NCBI GenBank assembly: GCA_019415645.1
Contig: DXYV01000052.1
Location: forward strand, 1-17,112
Source of the DNA: Clostridiales bacterium
GTDB lineage: Bacteria; Bacillota; Clostridia; Oscillospirales; Oscillospiraceae
Length of the DNA stretch: 17,112 nucleotides
Direction: 5' to 3'
In this document: positions 1-5,441 of the stretch, piece after piece
Layout of the letters: every line of letters begins with the position of its first letter
How positions within the stretch are numbered: the first letter of the stretch is position 1
The notes under the pieces: model-generated
What the model saw: the letters and a program-made list of their open reading frames with translations, nothing else
Told to the model about the DNA's origin: nothing
Database searches by the model: none
Made by a program: the position numbers and the translations under genes

Positions 1-62
1 TTTGCGGGAGAGGCATGGCTGCGATGATCGAGAAGCGCACGCCGGTCTTTACCAACAACTGA
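1..62 (+). pseudogene. crt: 3' end of a crotonase-like gene (crt), copy 1, cut by the window start
   Basis: The frame with codons starting at position 3 reads GMAAMIEKRTPVFTNN and stops with TGA at 60-62. This resembles the C-terminus of clostridial 3-hydroxybutyryl-CoA dehydratase (crotonase), which usually ends with an EGM-x-AF-x-EKR-type stretch, and crt commonly precedes hbd, as it would here. Only about 19 codons are visible, so this may be the true end of an intact upstream gene or a detached fragment. The codons just before GMAAM read CGR where crotonases usually have KEG, which suggests a junction with other sequence. The same 62 bases recur at 222-283. The homology call rests on a short motif and gene order, so it is tentative. 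Confidence 0.45.
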
Positions 63-79
63 GAAAAGGTACAAGGCTG

Positions 80-229
80 AGAGAAGGGGCCATGCCTTCC
101 TGCGCGCATGGCGCGCCGCGCTTTGCGCGTCCAAGGTCCTGGCGCAAGGCAGGACCTTGCCGGAGGGCGAATTGACTTCGCCCGAGGAATAAGAACCTTC
201 GGGGCCCCGCAAATCTCAGGATTTGCGGG
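80..229. repeat. Hairpin-rich spacer between the direct repeats
   Basis: This 142-bp spacer (80-221) and the first bases of repeat copy 2 contain several perfect inverted repeats in series. They are 102-107/111-116 (GCGCGC), 132-141/150-159 (CAAGGTCCTG, 8-base loop), 165-171/177-183 (GGGCGAA, 5-base loop) and 206-215/220-229 (CCCGCAAATC, loop TCAG). In addition GCCATGCCT near 89-97 is complementary to AGGCATGGC at 232-240 and at 10-18. No convincing protein is encoded. The density of stems suggests a structured RNA or a small mobile palindromic element of the REP/MITE kind, but no transposase or known family is recognised. Confidence 0.55.
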
Positions 230-283
230 AGAGGCATGGCTGCGATGATCGAGAAGCGCACGCCGGTCTTTACCAACAACTGA
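222..283 (+). pseudogene. Duplicated 3' fragment of the crotonase-like gene, copy 2
   Basis: This is an exact copy of bases 1-62. It carries the tail GMAAMIEKRTPVFTNN and a TGA stop at 281-283. Upstream, the frame is open only back to a stop at 173-175 and runs through the palindrome at 206-229, so no crotonase body precedes this copy and it cannot be an intact gene. It is best read as a duplicated gene end left between crt and hbd. Confidence 0.5.
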
Positions 284-295
284 GAAAGGGTACAA

Positions 296-341
296 GGCTG
301 CAATCATCGGGAAACGCAGCCTGGTTTGCCCCGATTGTTGA
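296..341 (+). pseudogene. Diverged third copy of the crotonase-like tail
   Basis: Bases 296-318 match 238-260 at 19 of 23 positions. In the corresponding frame the stretch reads AAIIGKRSLVCPDC and then TGA at 339-341. Copy 2 reads AAMIEKRTPVFTNN and stops after the same number of codons. The shared length to the stop and the A-A-x-I-x-K-R-x-x-V pattern argue for common origin rather than chance. It is a decayed fragment without a body or start. Confidence 0.4.
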
Positions 342-399
342 CTTAACCGGCTAAGTTATTCACGAAACATTCACACATTTTTGAAGGAGACGATTTATA

Positions 400-1251
400 A
401 TGGCTATTAAGACGATTGGCGTCCTGGGCGCCGGCCAGATGGGCTCCGGCATCGCTCAGATTGCCGCTTCCAAGGGCTACAAGGTCATCCTGCGCGACAT
501 CAAGCAGGAGTTCTGCGACAACGCTATGGCCAAGATGAAGGCCGGCCTGGAGAAGCGCATTGCCAAGGGCAAGGCCACCCAGGAGGATCTGGACACCGTC
601 ATGAACAACATCTCCACCACCGTGGAGCTGGCTGACATGAAGGACTGCGACATGGTCATCGAGGCCGCTGTGGAGATCCTGGACGTCAAGAAGGGTATCT
701 TCAAGGACCTGGGCGAGATCTGCCGCCCCGACTGCATTATGTGCACCAACACCTCCTCCATGTCCATCACTCAGATCATGAGCGAGTGCAAGAACCCCGA
801 GCGCTGCGCCGGTATGCACTTCTTCTTCCCCGTGACCGCCATGAAGCTGGTGGAGGTCATCCGTGGCCAGAAGACCTCTGACGACACCGTCAAGGCCGTT
901 TACGAGGTCGCCGCCGGCATGGGCAAGACCGCCGTGGAGTGCAAGACCGACACTCCGGGATTCATCGTCAACCGCTGCCTGTTCGCCTTCATGCTGGAAG
1001 CCATCCACTGCTATGAAGAGGGCGTGGCCACCACGAAGGACATCGACACCGCCATCAAGCTGGGTCTGAATCATCCCATGGGCCCCTTCGAGATGATGGA
1101 CATGTCCGGCCTGGACACCTTCCCCCATGTCACCGAGACCCTGGAGGCTCTGCCTGTGACCACCTGGAAGTGCCCCGAGTCCGTGAAGAAGCTGGTGGAC
1201 GAGGGCCGTTACGGCCGCAAGAACGGCCACGGCTGGTACGATTACGAATAA
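400..1251 (+). CDS. hbd: 3-hydroxybutyryl-CoA dehydrogenase
   Basis: Predicted to catalyse NAD(P)H-dependent interconversion of acetoacetyl-CoA and (S)-3-hydroxybutyryl-CoA in the cytoplasm, the second step of the acetyl-CoA to butyrate route. The 283 residues match the usual length. The N-terminal Rossmann fold has GAGQMG at 10-15. The C-terminal 3HCDH domain carries the expected catalytic Ser119 (in NTSS), His140, Glu152 and Asn191 (in PGFIVNR), and the tail GRKNGHGWYDY is typical. An oddity is that the normally conserved HFFNP around the catalytic His reads HFFFP (residues 140-144). The ATG at 400 follows AAGGAGA at 384-390 with a 9-base gap. It lies downstream of crotonase-like tail sequence and 96 bases before another dehydrogenase. 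No convincing promoter was found just upstream, so read-through from crt is plausible. An alternative is a related 3-hydroxyacyl-CoA dehydrogenase of different chain length. Confidence 0.9.
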   Translation: MAIKTIGVLGAGQMGSGIAQIAASKGYKVILRDIKQEFCDNAMAKMKAGLEKRIAKGKATQEDLDTVMNNISTTVELADMKDCDMVIEAAVEILDVKKGIFKDLGEICRPDCIMCTNTSSMSITQIMSECKNPERCAGMHFFFPVTAMKLVEVIRGQKTSDDTVKAVYEVAAGMGKTAVECKTDTPGFIVNRCLFAFMLEAIHCYEEGVATTKDIDTAIKLGLNHPMGPFEMMDMSGLDTFPHVTETLEALPVTTWKCPESVKKLVDEGRYGRKNGHGWYDYE

Positions 1252-1347
1252 GCGCTGCGGACCGTTCCAAACGGCTGTTTACAAGCTTATCCATGGCTGG
1301 ACCGAACGGGACAGCAATTCAAAATATAGTGAAAGGATGTTAGCAGC

Positions 1348-2307
1348 ATGAACGTGAAAGACATCAAGACGATCGGCATGTATGGCGCCGGCACCATCGG
1401 CGGCGGCTTTGCCGCCTACTTCGCCCTGAAGGGGCTGAACGTGAACGTGTATGTGCGTTCCGAGGCCTCCAAGGAGCGCGCCATCCCCCACATCCAGGGC
1501 CCCATCGACTCCTATGTGAAGCTGGGCATCGTGGATGACGGCCAGAAGATCTGGGACAAGATCAAGATCACGACCGACCCCGCCGAGGCCTTTACCGGCG
1601 TGTACTTCGTGCAGGAGAACGGCGCGGAGAACCTGGAGCAGAAGCATGAGATGGTGGCGGTCATGGAGAAGTACATGCCTGTGGACGGCATCATCGCCTC
1701 CTCCTCCTCCGGCACCCCGGTGACCCAGATCGCGTCCGAGGCGCAGCATCCCGAGCGTATCATCGTGGGCCATCCCTTCAACCCCGCCTACCTGCTGCCC
1801 CTGATCGAGATCTGCGGCGGCGAGAAGACCTCCAAGGAGGTCATTGAGCAGGCCCGTGAGTTCTACAAGATGTACGACAAGGCTCCCTGCGTGCTGAACA
1901 AGGAGAAGAACGGCTTTATCGCCAACCGCCTGATGCACGCTCTGTGGCGTGAGGAGATCGCGCTGGTGAGCGAGGGCGTGTGCACCATGGGCGACGCGGA
2001 CGACGCCTGGACCTTCGGCCCCGGCATCCGTCTGGCTGCGTTCGGCCCCGGCATGAACTACGAGCTGGGCGGCGGCGAGCTGGGCATCAAGGGCTGCGGC
2101 ATCAAGTTCGGCGCCATGACCAACGCCATGTTCGCCACCCTGTCCAACATGGATAAGGTTCCCGACACCTGGCCCGACAAGTCCGGCGAGGACATCATCG
2201 TGGAGAAGGAGAACCTGCCCGACTTCATCGGCCACACCAATGACAAGATCGCCGCGTTCCGCGATGACCTGATCGTCAACGTGCTGAAGATGCACAAGAA
2301 GATGTAA
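1348..2307 (+). CDS. L-carnitine dehydrogenase-like 3-hydroxyacid dehydrogenase
   Basis: A 319-residue NAD-dependent dehydrogenase of the 3-hydroxyacyl-CoA dehydrogenase superfamily, predicted to oxidise a 3-hydroxy acid to the 3-keto acid. Visible features are a Rossmann GAGTIG at 13-18, SSSSG at 118-122, the catalytic-type GHPFNP at 141-146 (His142), NGFIANR at 188-194 (Asn193) and WTFGPGIRLAAFGPG from 221. The combination of HPFNP with a GPG-x-R-x-A segment and a length near 320 fits L-carnitine dehydrogenases and lambda-crystallin-like enzymes better than Hbd itself. The ATG at 1348 follows AAAGGA with about a 10-base gap. The downstream BKACE gene supports a 3-keto acid product, because carnitine dehydrogenase works with a BKACE enzyme (3-dehydrocarnitine:acetyl-CoA trimethylamine transferase) in known carnitine degraders. 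Family confidence is high and substrate confidence is low. Ketopantoate reductase is a poor fit. Confidence 0.75.
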   Translation: MNVKDIKTIGMYGAGTIGGGFAAYFALKGLNVNVYVRSEASKERAIPHIQGPIDSYVKLGIVDDGQKIWDKIKITTDPAEAFTGVYFVQENGAENLEQKHEMVAVMEKYMPVDGIIASSSSGTPVTQIASEAQHPERIIVGHPFNPAYLLPLIEICGGEKTSKEVIEQAREFYKMYDKAPCVLNKEKNGFIANRLMHALWREEIALVSEGVCTMGDADDAWTFGPGIRLAAFGPGMNYELGGGELGIKGCGIKFGAMTNAMFATLSNMDKVPDTWPDKSGEDIIVEKENLPDFIGHTNDKIAAFRDDLIVNVLKMHKKM

Positions 2308-2318
2308 TTTGCCGGAGC

Positions 2319-2340
2319 CCCGGCGGGGAGACCCGCCGGG
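2319..2340 (+). terminator. GC-rich hairpin between the dehydrogenase and BKACE genes
   Basis: A perfect 9-bp stem (CCCGGCGGG 2319-2327 with CCCGCCGGG 2332-2340) closes a GAGA loop 12 bases after the dehydrogenase stop. The following T-run (TTTT at 2351-2354) is short and 10 bases away, so termination is probably partial. It may instead protect the upstream mRNA. It precedes a separate promoter for the next gene. Confidence 0.4.
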
Positions 2341-2366
2341 AGGCTGGCATTTTCTCAGAAGTCCTC

Positions 2367-2394
2367 TTGCATTGTCCACAAATTGTGGTACAAT
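2367..2394 (+). promoter_or_regulatory. Promoter with overlapping palindrome upstream of the BKACE gene
   Basis: The -10 TACAAT at 2389-2394 is preceded by TGG, giving an extended -10 (TGn). A weak -35 TTGCAT lies at 2367-2372 with a 16-base spacer. The spacer contains a perfect palindrome CCACAAATTGTGG at 2376-2388, an attractive operator for a dimeric regulator. Imperfect outward extension is possible through TTGT (2372-2375) and ACAA (2390-2393). The -10 quality is good and the -35 poor. The operator reading is inference. Confidence 0.55.
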
Positions 2395-2426
2395 AAAAAC
2401 AGTACATAAGGAAAGGATTGATTCCC

Positions 2427-3440
2427 ATGGCCAAGACTATCATTACCGCCGCTCTGACCGGCGCTGTCACCCCCGCCGGCTATGACATCCCCGAGACCCC
2501 CGAGCAGATCGCCAAGTGCGCTTACGAGTGCTGGCAGGCGGGCGCTTCCGTGGTCCATCTGCATATGCGCGACGACAACGGCGCCGGCGTGATGGACCCC
2601 GTGAAGTTCTACGAGACCGTGAAGGCCATCCGTGCCTACAAGGACTGCGACGTCATCGTGAACTGCACTTCCTCCGGCGACAACCGCGTGTCTGACGACT
2701 CCCCCTACGGCAACGCCATGCGTATGCTGCATCACAAGAATGTTCCCGGTATCGAGATGGGCACCTTCGACGCCTCCTCCTTCAACTGGGGCATCCCCGG
2801 CGGCGTGTTCCACAACAGCCCCAAGTTCCTCTGCGACGCCGGCACCCTCTATCAGGAGAAGGACATCAAGCCCGAGTTCGAGATCTTCGACCTGGGCGCT
2901 CTGCGCGCCGTGGGCATTTACTGGAAGAAGGGCTTCGTGAAGGCTCCGCTGCACTTCCAGTTCTGCCTGGGCGTGGTGGGCGGCATGGACGCCAGCCCCT
3001 ATGACCTGCAGATCATGCTCACCGAGATGCACAAGCTCCAGGCCGAGGGCAAGCTGCCCCAGGAGTGCACCTGGTCCGCGTTCGGCATCGGCAAGGGCCA
3101 CCTGCCCGTCATGTTTGCCGCTCTGGCCAACGAGGGTCACATCCGCGTGGGCATGGAGGACAACGTGATCTACGGCCGCAATCCCGACGGCTCCAAGATC
3201 ATGGCCACCAACCTGATGCTGGTGCAGCGCGCTGCCAACGCCGTGAAGGCCTTTGGCAACGAGGTCGCCACTCCCGCTGAGGCGCGTGAGATGCTGGGCC
3301 TGAAGCCCCTGGATCACGAGGCTGCGTGCGCCGCTCTGGACGCCGTCAAGGTCGAGGACCTGGAGGCTGCCAAGCAGGGCGTCAAGGACGAGTTCGGCGG
3401 CCCCTACTTCGCGGCTGCCGGTATGGGCGCGAAGAAGTAA
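2427..3440 (+). CDS. Beta-keto acid cleavage enzyme (BKACE family, DUF849)
   Basis: Predicted to condense a 3-keto acid with acetyl-CoA and release acetoacetate plus a shortened acyl-CoA, the reaction of 3-keto-5-aminohexanoate cleavage enzyme (Kce) and its relatives. The 337 residues fit the family. Residues 42-49 (VVHLHMRD) hold the two zinc-binding histidines, His44 and His46. The third ligand is probably Glu244 in GMEDN. NCTSSG (79-84), GIEMGTF (108-114), the F-E-I-F-D segment (151-155) and KAPLHFQFCLGVVGG (172-186) are family blocks. The ATG at 2427 is chosen because AGGAAAGG (2409-2416) lies 10 bases upstream; an in-frame TTG at 2418 would sit almost on top of that site. The neighbouring carnitine-dehydrogenase-like gene makes a dehydrocarnitine-type substrate more likely than the lysine intermediate, since no lysine-fermentation gene is present here. 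The substrate cannot be read from sequence alone. Confidence 0.85.
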   Translation: MAKTIITAALTGAVTPAGYDIPETPEQIAKCAYECWQAGASVVHLHMRDDNGAGVMDPVKFYETVKAIRAYKDCDVIVNCTSSGDNRVSDDSPYGNAMRMLHHKNVPGIEMGTFDASSFNWGIPGGVFHNSPKFLCDAGTLYQEKDIKPEFEIFDLGALRAVGIYWKKGFVKAPLHFQFCLGVVGGMDASPYDLQIMLTEMHKLQAEGKLPQECTWSAFGIGKGHLPVMFAALANEGHIRVGMEDNVIYGRNPDGSKIMATNLMLVQRAANAVKAFGNEVATPAEAREMLGLKPLDHEAACAALDAVKVEDLEAAKQGVKDEFGGPYFAAAGMGAKK

Positions 3441-3500
3441 GCAAAAAGAGCTTTGGTGCGCTTCGCTGGCGCAGGAAAGAAGCTTCTATGCAAACTGGAA

Positions 3501-3535
3501 AAGGAGCGATGGGCATAGCCCATCGCTCCTTTTTT
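3501..3535 (+). terminator. Strong intrinsic terminator, likely bidirectional
   Basis: A perfect 14-bp stem (AAGGAGCGATGGGC 3501-3514, ATA loop, 3518-3531) runs into seven T residues at 3529-3535 on the plus strand. It ends the hbd/BKACE group. The minus strand has a shorter run of four T after the stem, so it can also serve the convergent sigma/anti-sigma operon that ends at 3580. Confidence 0.92.
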
Positions 3536-3579
3536 ACTGTTATGGGTCCACACCCCTACGCCGCTGCCGCTCTGCCTGG

Positions 3580-4392
3580 TCAGGTATTGTCTCCTGTGGC
3601 GTAGAACTGGTCCAAGAACTCCCGGACGAGGTCACCGCCCTCCACGCCGATTGTGGCCGTGAGGAGGTATTGCACGTGGTCGGTGGCGAAGTAGACCATA
3701 GTGAGGGGTTCCTCCTGGCTGGTGACGATTTGAGCTTCCAGGCCGCAGGCCATCTGGTAGGTCTGGCCTGGTGCGTCCAAGCCCTCCCCCATGGTGGGGA
3801 TGTCGGAAGAATAGTCCTCTCCATAGACAGTGGCCCCCAGGGCGAACTCCACGCCGTCCACCCGGCGGGAGGCTCTGACCTCGGCCCACTGCAAAAGGCC
3901 GTCCGCCCCGGCAACATTGGCGTAAAACGGATGGGCCACTTGGGCATCTGGCGTCATGTCGTGTCCGGAGCCGCTCCAGTCGTAGTCGTAGTCCAGCCAG
4001 GGGTGGCCCAGCAGATCAAGTCCCAGGAACTCCCCGCAGCTGGCCCAACTATCCTGATAGAGGTTGTTTCCGGAGTTGGGGTCGTCCGGGTCCAGGGCGG
4101 CCAGGGCGTCGCACAGGGCCGGGGTGTACTCCTCCGGAGATAGATGCGTAACGTCGGTCTGCACCAAATAGTGCGTCTCGTCGGGCAGCGTGATGAGCAC
4201 AGGAGTGCCCCAAATCAGGGCGGCGGCGGCAGCCGTCCCCACTGCTGCCACGCACAGACAGGCGGCGATTCCGGCAAACCTGGCCGGAACTGGCCGCTTT
4301 TGCTTCTGCGGGAGCGGCTGTTCCGCCAGGGCGCGGGCGTTTTCTCGCCAGGCCCGGGGGGCGCTGATTTGTTCAAATGCGTCCCATTTCAT
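3580..4392 (-). CDS. Putative membrane-anchored anti-sigma factor of the ECF operon
   Basis: 270 residues with a short cytoplasmic N-terminus (1-38), one hydrophobic segment at about 39-61, and a long acidic outer domain with no recognised family. The N-terminal FEQISAPRAWRENARAL stretch resembles the short helical region that precedes the membrane anchor in many Firmicutes anti-sigma proteins. No zinc-binding HxxxCxxC motif is present, so it would not be a ZAS-type anti-sigma factor. The ATG at 4390-4392 follows GGAGGG with an 8-base gap and lies inside the sigma gene, which it overlaps by 20 bases. That arrangement implies translational coupling and supports the assignment. The outer part (about 62-270) probably senses an envelope signal, by inference. 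It could otherwise be an unrelated membrane protein cotranscribed with the sigma factor. Confidence 0.6.
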   Translation of the reverse strand: MKWDAFEQISAPRAWRENARALAEQPLPQKQKRPVPARFAGIAACLCVAAVGTAAAAALIWGTPVLITLPDETHYLVQTDVTHLSPEEYTPALCDALAALDPDDPNSGNNLYQDSWASCGEFLGLDLLGHPWLDYDYDWSGSGHDMTPDAQVAHPFYANVAGADGLLQWAEVRASRRVDGVEFALGATVYGEDYSSDIPTMGEGLDAPGQTYQMACGLEAQIVTSQEEPLTMVYFATDHVQYLLTATIGVEGGDLVREFLDQFYATGDNT

Positions 4393-4876
4393 GGGAATAT
4401 CCCTCCGTTTCCAATTTCTGTTTCAGGGCGGCTCTGGCCCGGCTCAGCCGGGATTTCACCGTGCCGGGCCGCACGCCTAAAAGAGCCGCCAGCTCGTCTA
4501 CCGAGTAGCCCTCATAATAATAGAGGTAAAGTACCTCCCGCTGGGGCTCCGGCAGAGTTCGAAGCTCATCCAGCAGTTGCCGGGCGTCACTGTCCTCCGG
4601 GACCGCAGCGTCCGGATAAGGGGAATCGCCCAGCAGCACCACCTTCCGCTTCCAAAACTGCCGGTTCAGGCTGGCCGCCTCATGAATGGCGGTGCGAATG
4701 AGCCAGGCCTTGATGTGCTCCTGGTCCTGAAAGGGCTTGGGGTAGGTGAGTAGCTTGAGAAAGACGGACTGAAAGCAGTCTCCGGCGTCCTCTGGCTGGC
4801 GGCAGCGCAGCAGCAGGAGTCTGGCGACCATGTCCGCGTGAAGGTCGATGGCTTGGTTGAACGTCTCGTGGTCCAC
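4373..4876 (-). CDS. ECF-family RNA polymerase sigma factor
   Basis: 167 residues, the usual ECF size. The sigma-2 region covers about 10-77, with the D-C-F-Q-S-V-F-L-K-L-L core-binding helix (33-43) and the K-A-W-L-I-R-T-A segment (56-63) that contacts the -10 element. The sigma-4 region covers about 103-155, with LPEPQREVLYLYYYEGYS and a helix-turn-helix ending in GTVKSRLSRARAALK, which reads the -35 element. The start is a GTG at 4874-4876 with AGAGGG about 7 bases upstream. It is the first gene of a two-gene operon with the overlapping putative anti-sigma gene. An ECF-like promoter (GGAACC, 16 bases, CGTGTT) lies upstream, which suggests autoregulation. The regulon is unknown; sensing of an envelope or antimicrobial stress is typical of such pairs. 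Confidence 0.9.
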   Translation of the reverse strand: MDHETFNQAIDLHADMVARLLLLRCRQPEDAGDCFQSVFLKLLTYPKPFQDQEHIKAWLIRTAIHEAASLNRQFWKRKVVLLGDSPYPDAAVPEDSDARQLLDELRTLPEPQREVLYLYYYEGYSVDELAALLGVRPGTVKSRLSRARAALKQKLETEGYSHEMGRI

Positions 4877-4920
4877 AGCGTCACCCTCTTTCTGATCGGT
4901 GTTTTAGGTCCCTCACTGAA

Positions 4921-4948
4921 AACACGTTTGAGGGGGCGATTTGGTTCC
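4921..4948 (-). promoter_or_regulatory. Candidate ECF-type autoregulatory promoter
   Basis: On the minus strand GGAACC (4943-4948) is separated by 16 bases from CGTGTT (4921-4926). ECF sigma promoters typically have a GGAAC -35 and a CGT-type -10 at 16-17 bases. It sits about 45 bases upstream of the sigma GTG, which is where an autoregulated ECF promoter is expected. No clear TTGACA/TATAAT pair was seen in the same stretch. Confidence 0.5.
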
Positions 4949-4957
4949 CAAACATAG

Positions 4958-4987
4958 AAAAAAGCGGTGGAACTTCCACCGCTTTTT
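4958..4987 (-). terminator. Intrinsic terminator of the 108-residue gene
   Basis: GCGGTGG (4964-4970) and CCACCGC (4976-4982) form a perfect stem, flanked by an A-run (4958-4963) and a T-run (4983-4987). Read on the minus strand, the stem is followed by six T. It lies 8 bases after the stop at 4996, and its position separates that gene from the sigma operon promoter. The flanking runs make it potentially bidirectional. Confidence 0.85.
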
Positions 4988-4995
4988 GGCGTTGC

Positions 4996-5322
4996 TTATC
5001 GGGGATTCTGGGTGTGCAGCTGAGCCACAATCGCGTCGATCCACCCCTTGACCTTGGCGACCTCTTCCTCCGACATGGTCTTGGGGTCGTAGTGGAAGCA
5101 GCAGCAGTCGGTGACGCACTCACTGCTCATGCGTACCAGAAGTCCGTCCTTGCGAAAAGAGCCGTCCACGCACATACTGTCCACGCCGTAGGTAATATGC
5201 TCCGGCTGAAGCAGCTCTTCGATGATGTGATACATGGCGTAAAAATCGTCCTCACCGCCATAGCCTGTAATCGAGACCAAGACCTGGCCGTTGTTCAACT
5301 TGATTTCCTGAATGGCGTCCAT
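4996..5322 (-). CDS. Small hypothetical protein with a CCC cluster
   Basis: 108 residues, acidic and predicted cytoplasmic, with no signal peptide or membrane segment. I do not recognise the family. Visible points are an N-terminal beta-rich stretch (IKLNNGQVLVSITGYGG), five cysteines in total, one in SMCVDG and the rest in the SSECVTDCCCFHYD segment (about 67-80), and a charged helical C-terminus. The cysteine and histidine cluster could bind a metal or be redox active, but this is speculation. The ATG at 5320-5322 is chosen because AGGAGGT lies about 6 bases upstream; the frame is open further upstream but has no ribosome site. It is flanked by its own promoter and terminator, so it is monocistronic. 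Confidence 0.7.
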   Translation of the reverse strand: MDAIQEIKLNNGQVLVSITGYGGEDDFYAMYHIIEELLQPEHITYGVDSMCVDGSFRKDGLLVRMSSECVTDCCCFHYDPKTMSEEEVAKVKGWIDAIVAQLHTQNPR

Positions 5323-5352
5323 AGGAGACCTCCTGTGTTCCTTGATGCCACT

Positions 5353-5381
5353 ATCATAGCATAAAACCGGCGGCTTGTACA
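5353..5381 (-). promoter_or_regulatory. Promoter of the 108-residue gene
   Basis: On the minus strand an extended -10 TGC-TATGAT (-10 at 5353-5358) is preceded, after 17 bases, by TGTACA (5376-5381), a 4/6 match to TTGACA. The start codon follows about 30 bases downstream. It lies just after the Liv operon terminator, which makes an independent promoter necessary. Confidence 0.5.
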
Positions 5382-5383
5382 GG

Positions 5384-5421
5384 AAAAAGCCTCCTCCCAT
5401 CCTTGGAAGATGGGAGGAGGC
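5384..5421 (-). terminator. Intrinsic terminator of the Liv-type transporter operon
   Basis: A perfect 13-bp stem (GCCTCCTCCCATC 5389-5401 with 5409-5421, 7-base loop) is followed on the minus strand by five T (5384-5388). It lies 20 bases after the livF stop. Confidence 0.88.
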
Positions 5422-5441
5422 TCTGCGTTTTTCCAATCGGC

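Larger units (their letters stand above)
1..300. repeat. 79-bp direct repeat (1-79 and 222-300) with 221-bp spacing
   Basis: Bases 1-79 and 222-300 are identical except at position 67 (A) versus 288 (G). Identity stops at 80/301 on the right, while the left limit lies outside the window, so the repeat may be longer or have more copies. Each copy carries the crotonase-like tail, its stop codon and 17 bases beyond it. Near identity implies a recent duplication or ongoing recombination. A third, diverged copy of the coding part lies at 296-341. Confidence 0.9.

Noticed and set aside
49..303. Minus-strand 84-residue open frame over the repeat region
   Set aside because: It runs through the direct repeats and palindromes, has an Arg/Pro/Leu-rich composition and no ribosome site, so it looks like a by-product of the structured repeat.
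1..341. CRISPR array
   Set aside because: The repeats are 79 bp with a 142-bp spacer and a coding-like content; no short regular repeats or cas genes are present.
338..365. TTGACT as a -35 box for hbd
   Set aside because: No -10-like hexamer at 16-18 bases; read-through from upstream is simpler.
1252..1347. Promoter upstream of the second dehydrogenase (TATAGT at 1325-1330)
   Set aside because: No -35 at a usable distance; small CCGTTC/GAACGG inverted repeats at 1262-1267/1304-1309 are too weak to call.
1348..2307. Ketopantoate reductase or 3,5-diaminohexanoate dehydrogenase for the second dehydrogenase
   Set aside because: The GHPFNP and NGFIANR blocks belong to the 3-hydroxyacyl-CoA dehydrogenase superfamily, and no other lysine-fermentation gene is present.
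2418..2426. TTG start nine bases upstream of the BKACE ATG
   Set aside because: The ribosome site would end one base before the TTG, whereas it is correctly spaced for the ATG at 2427.
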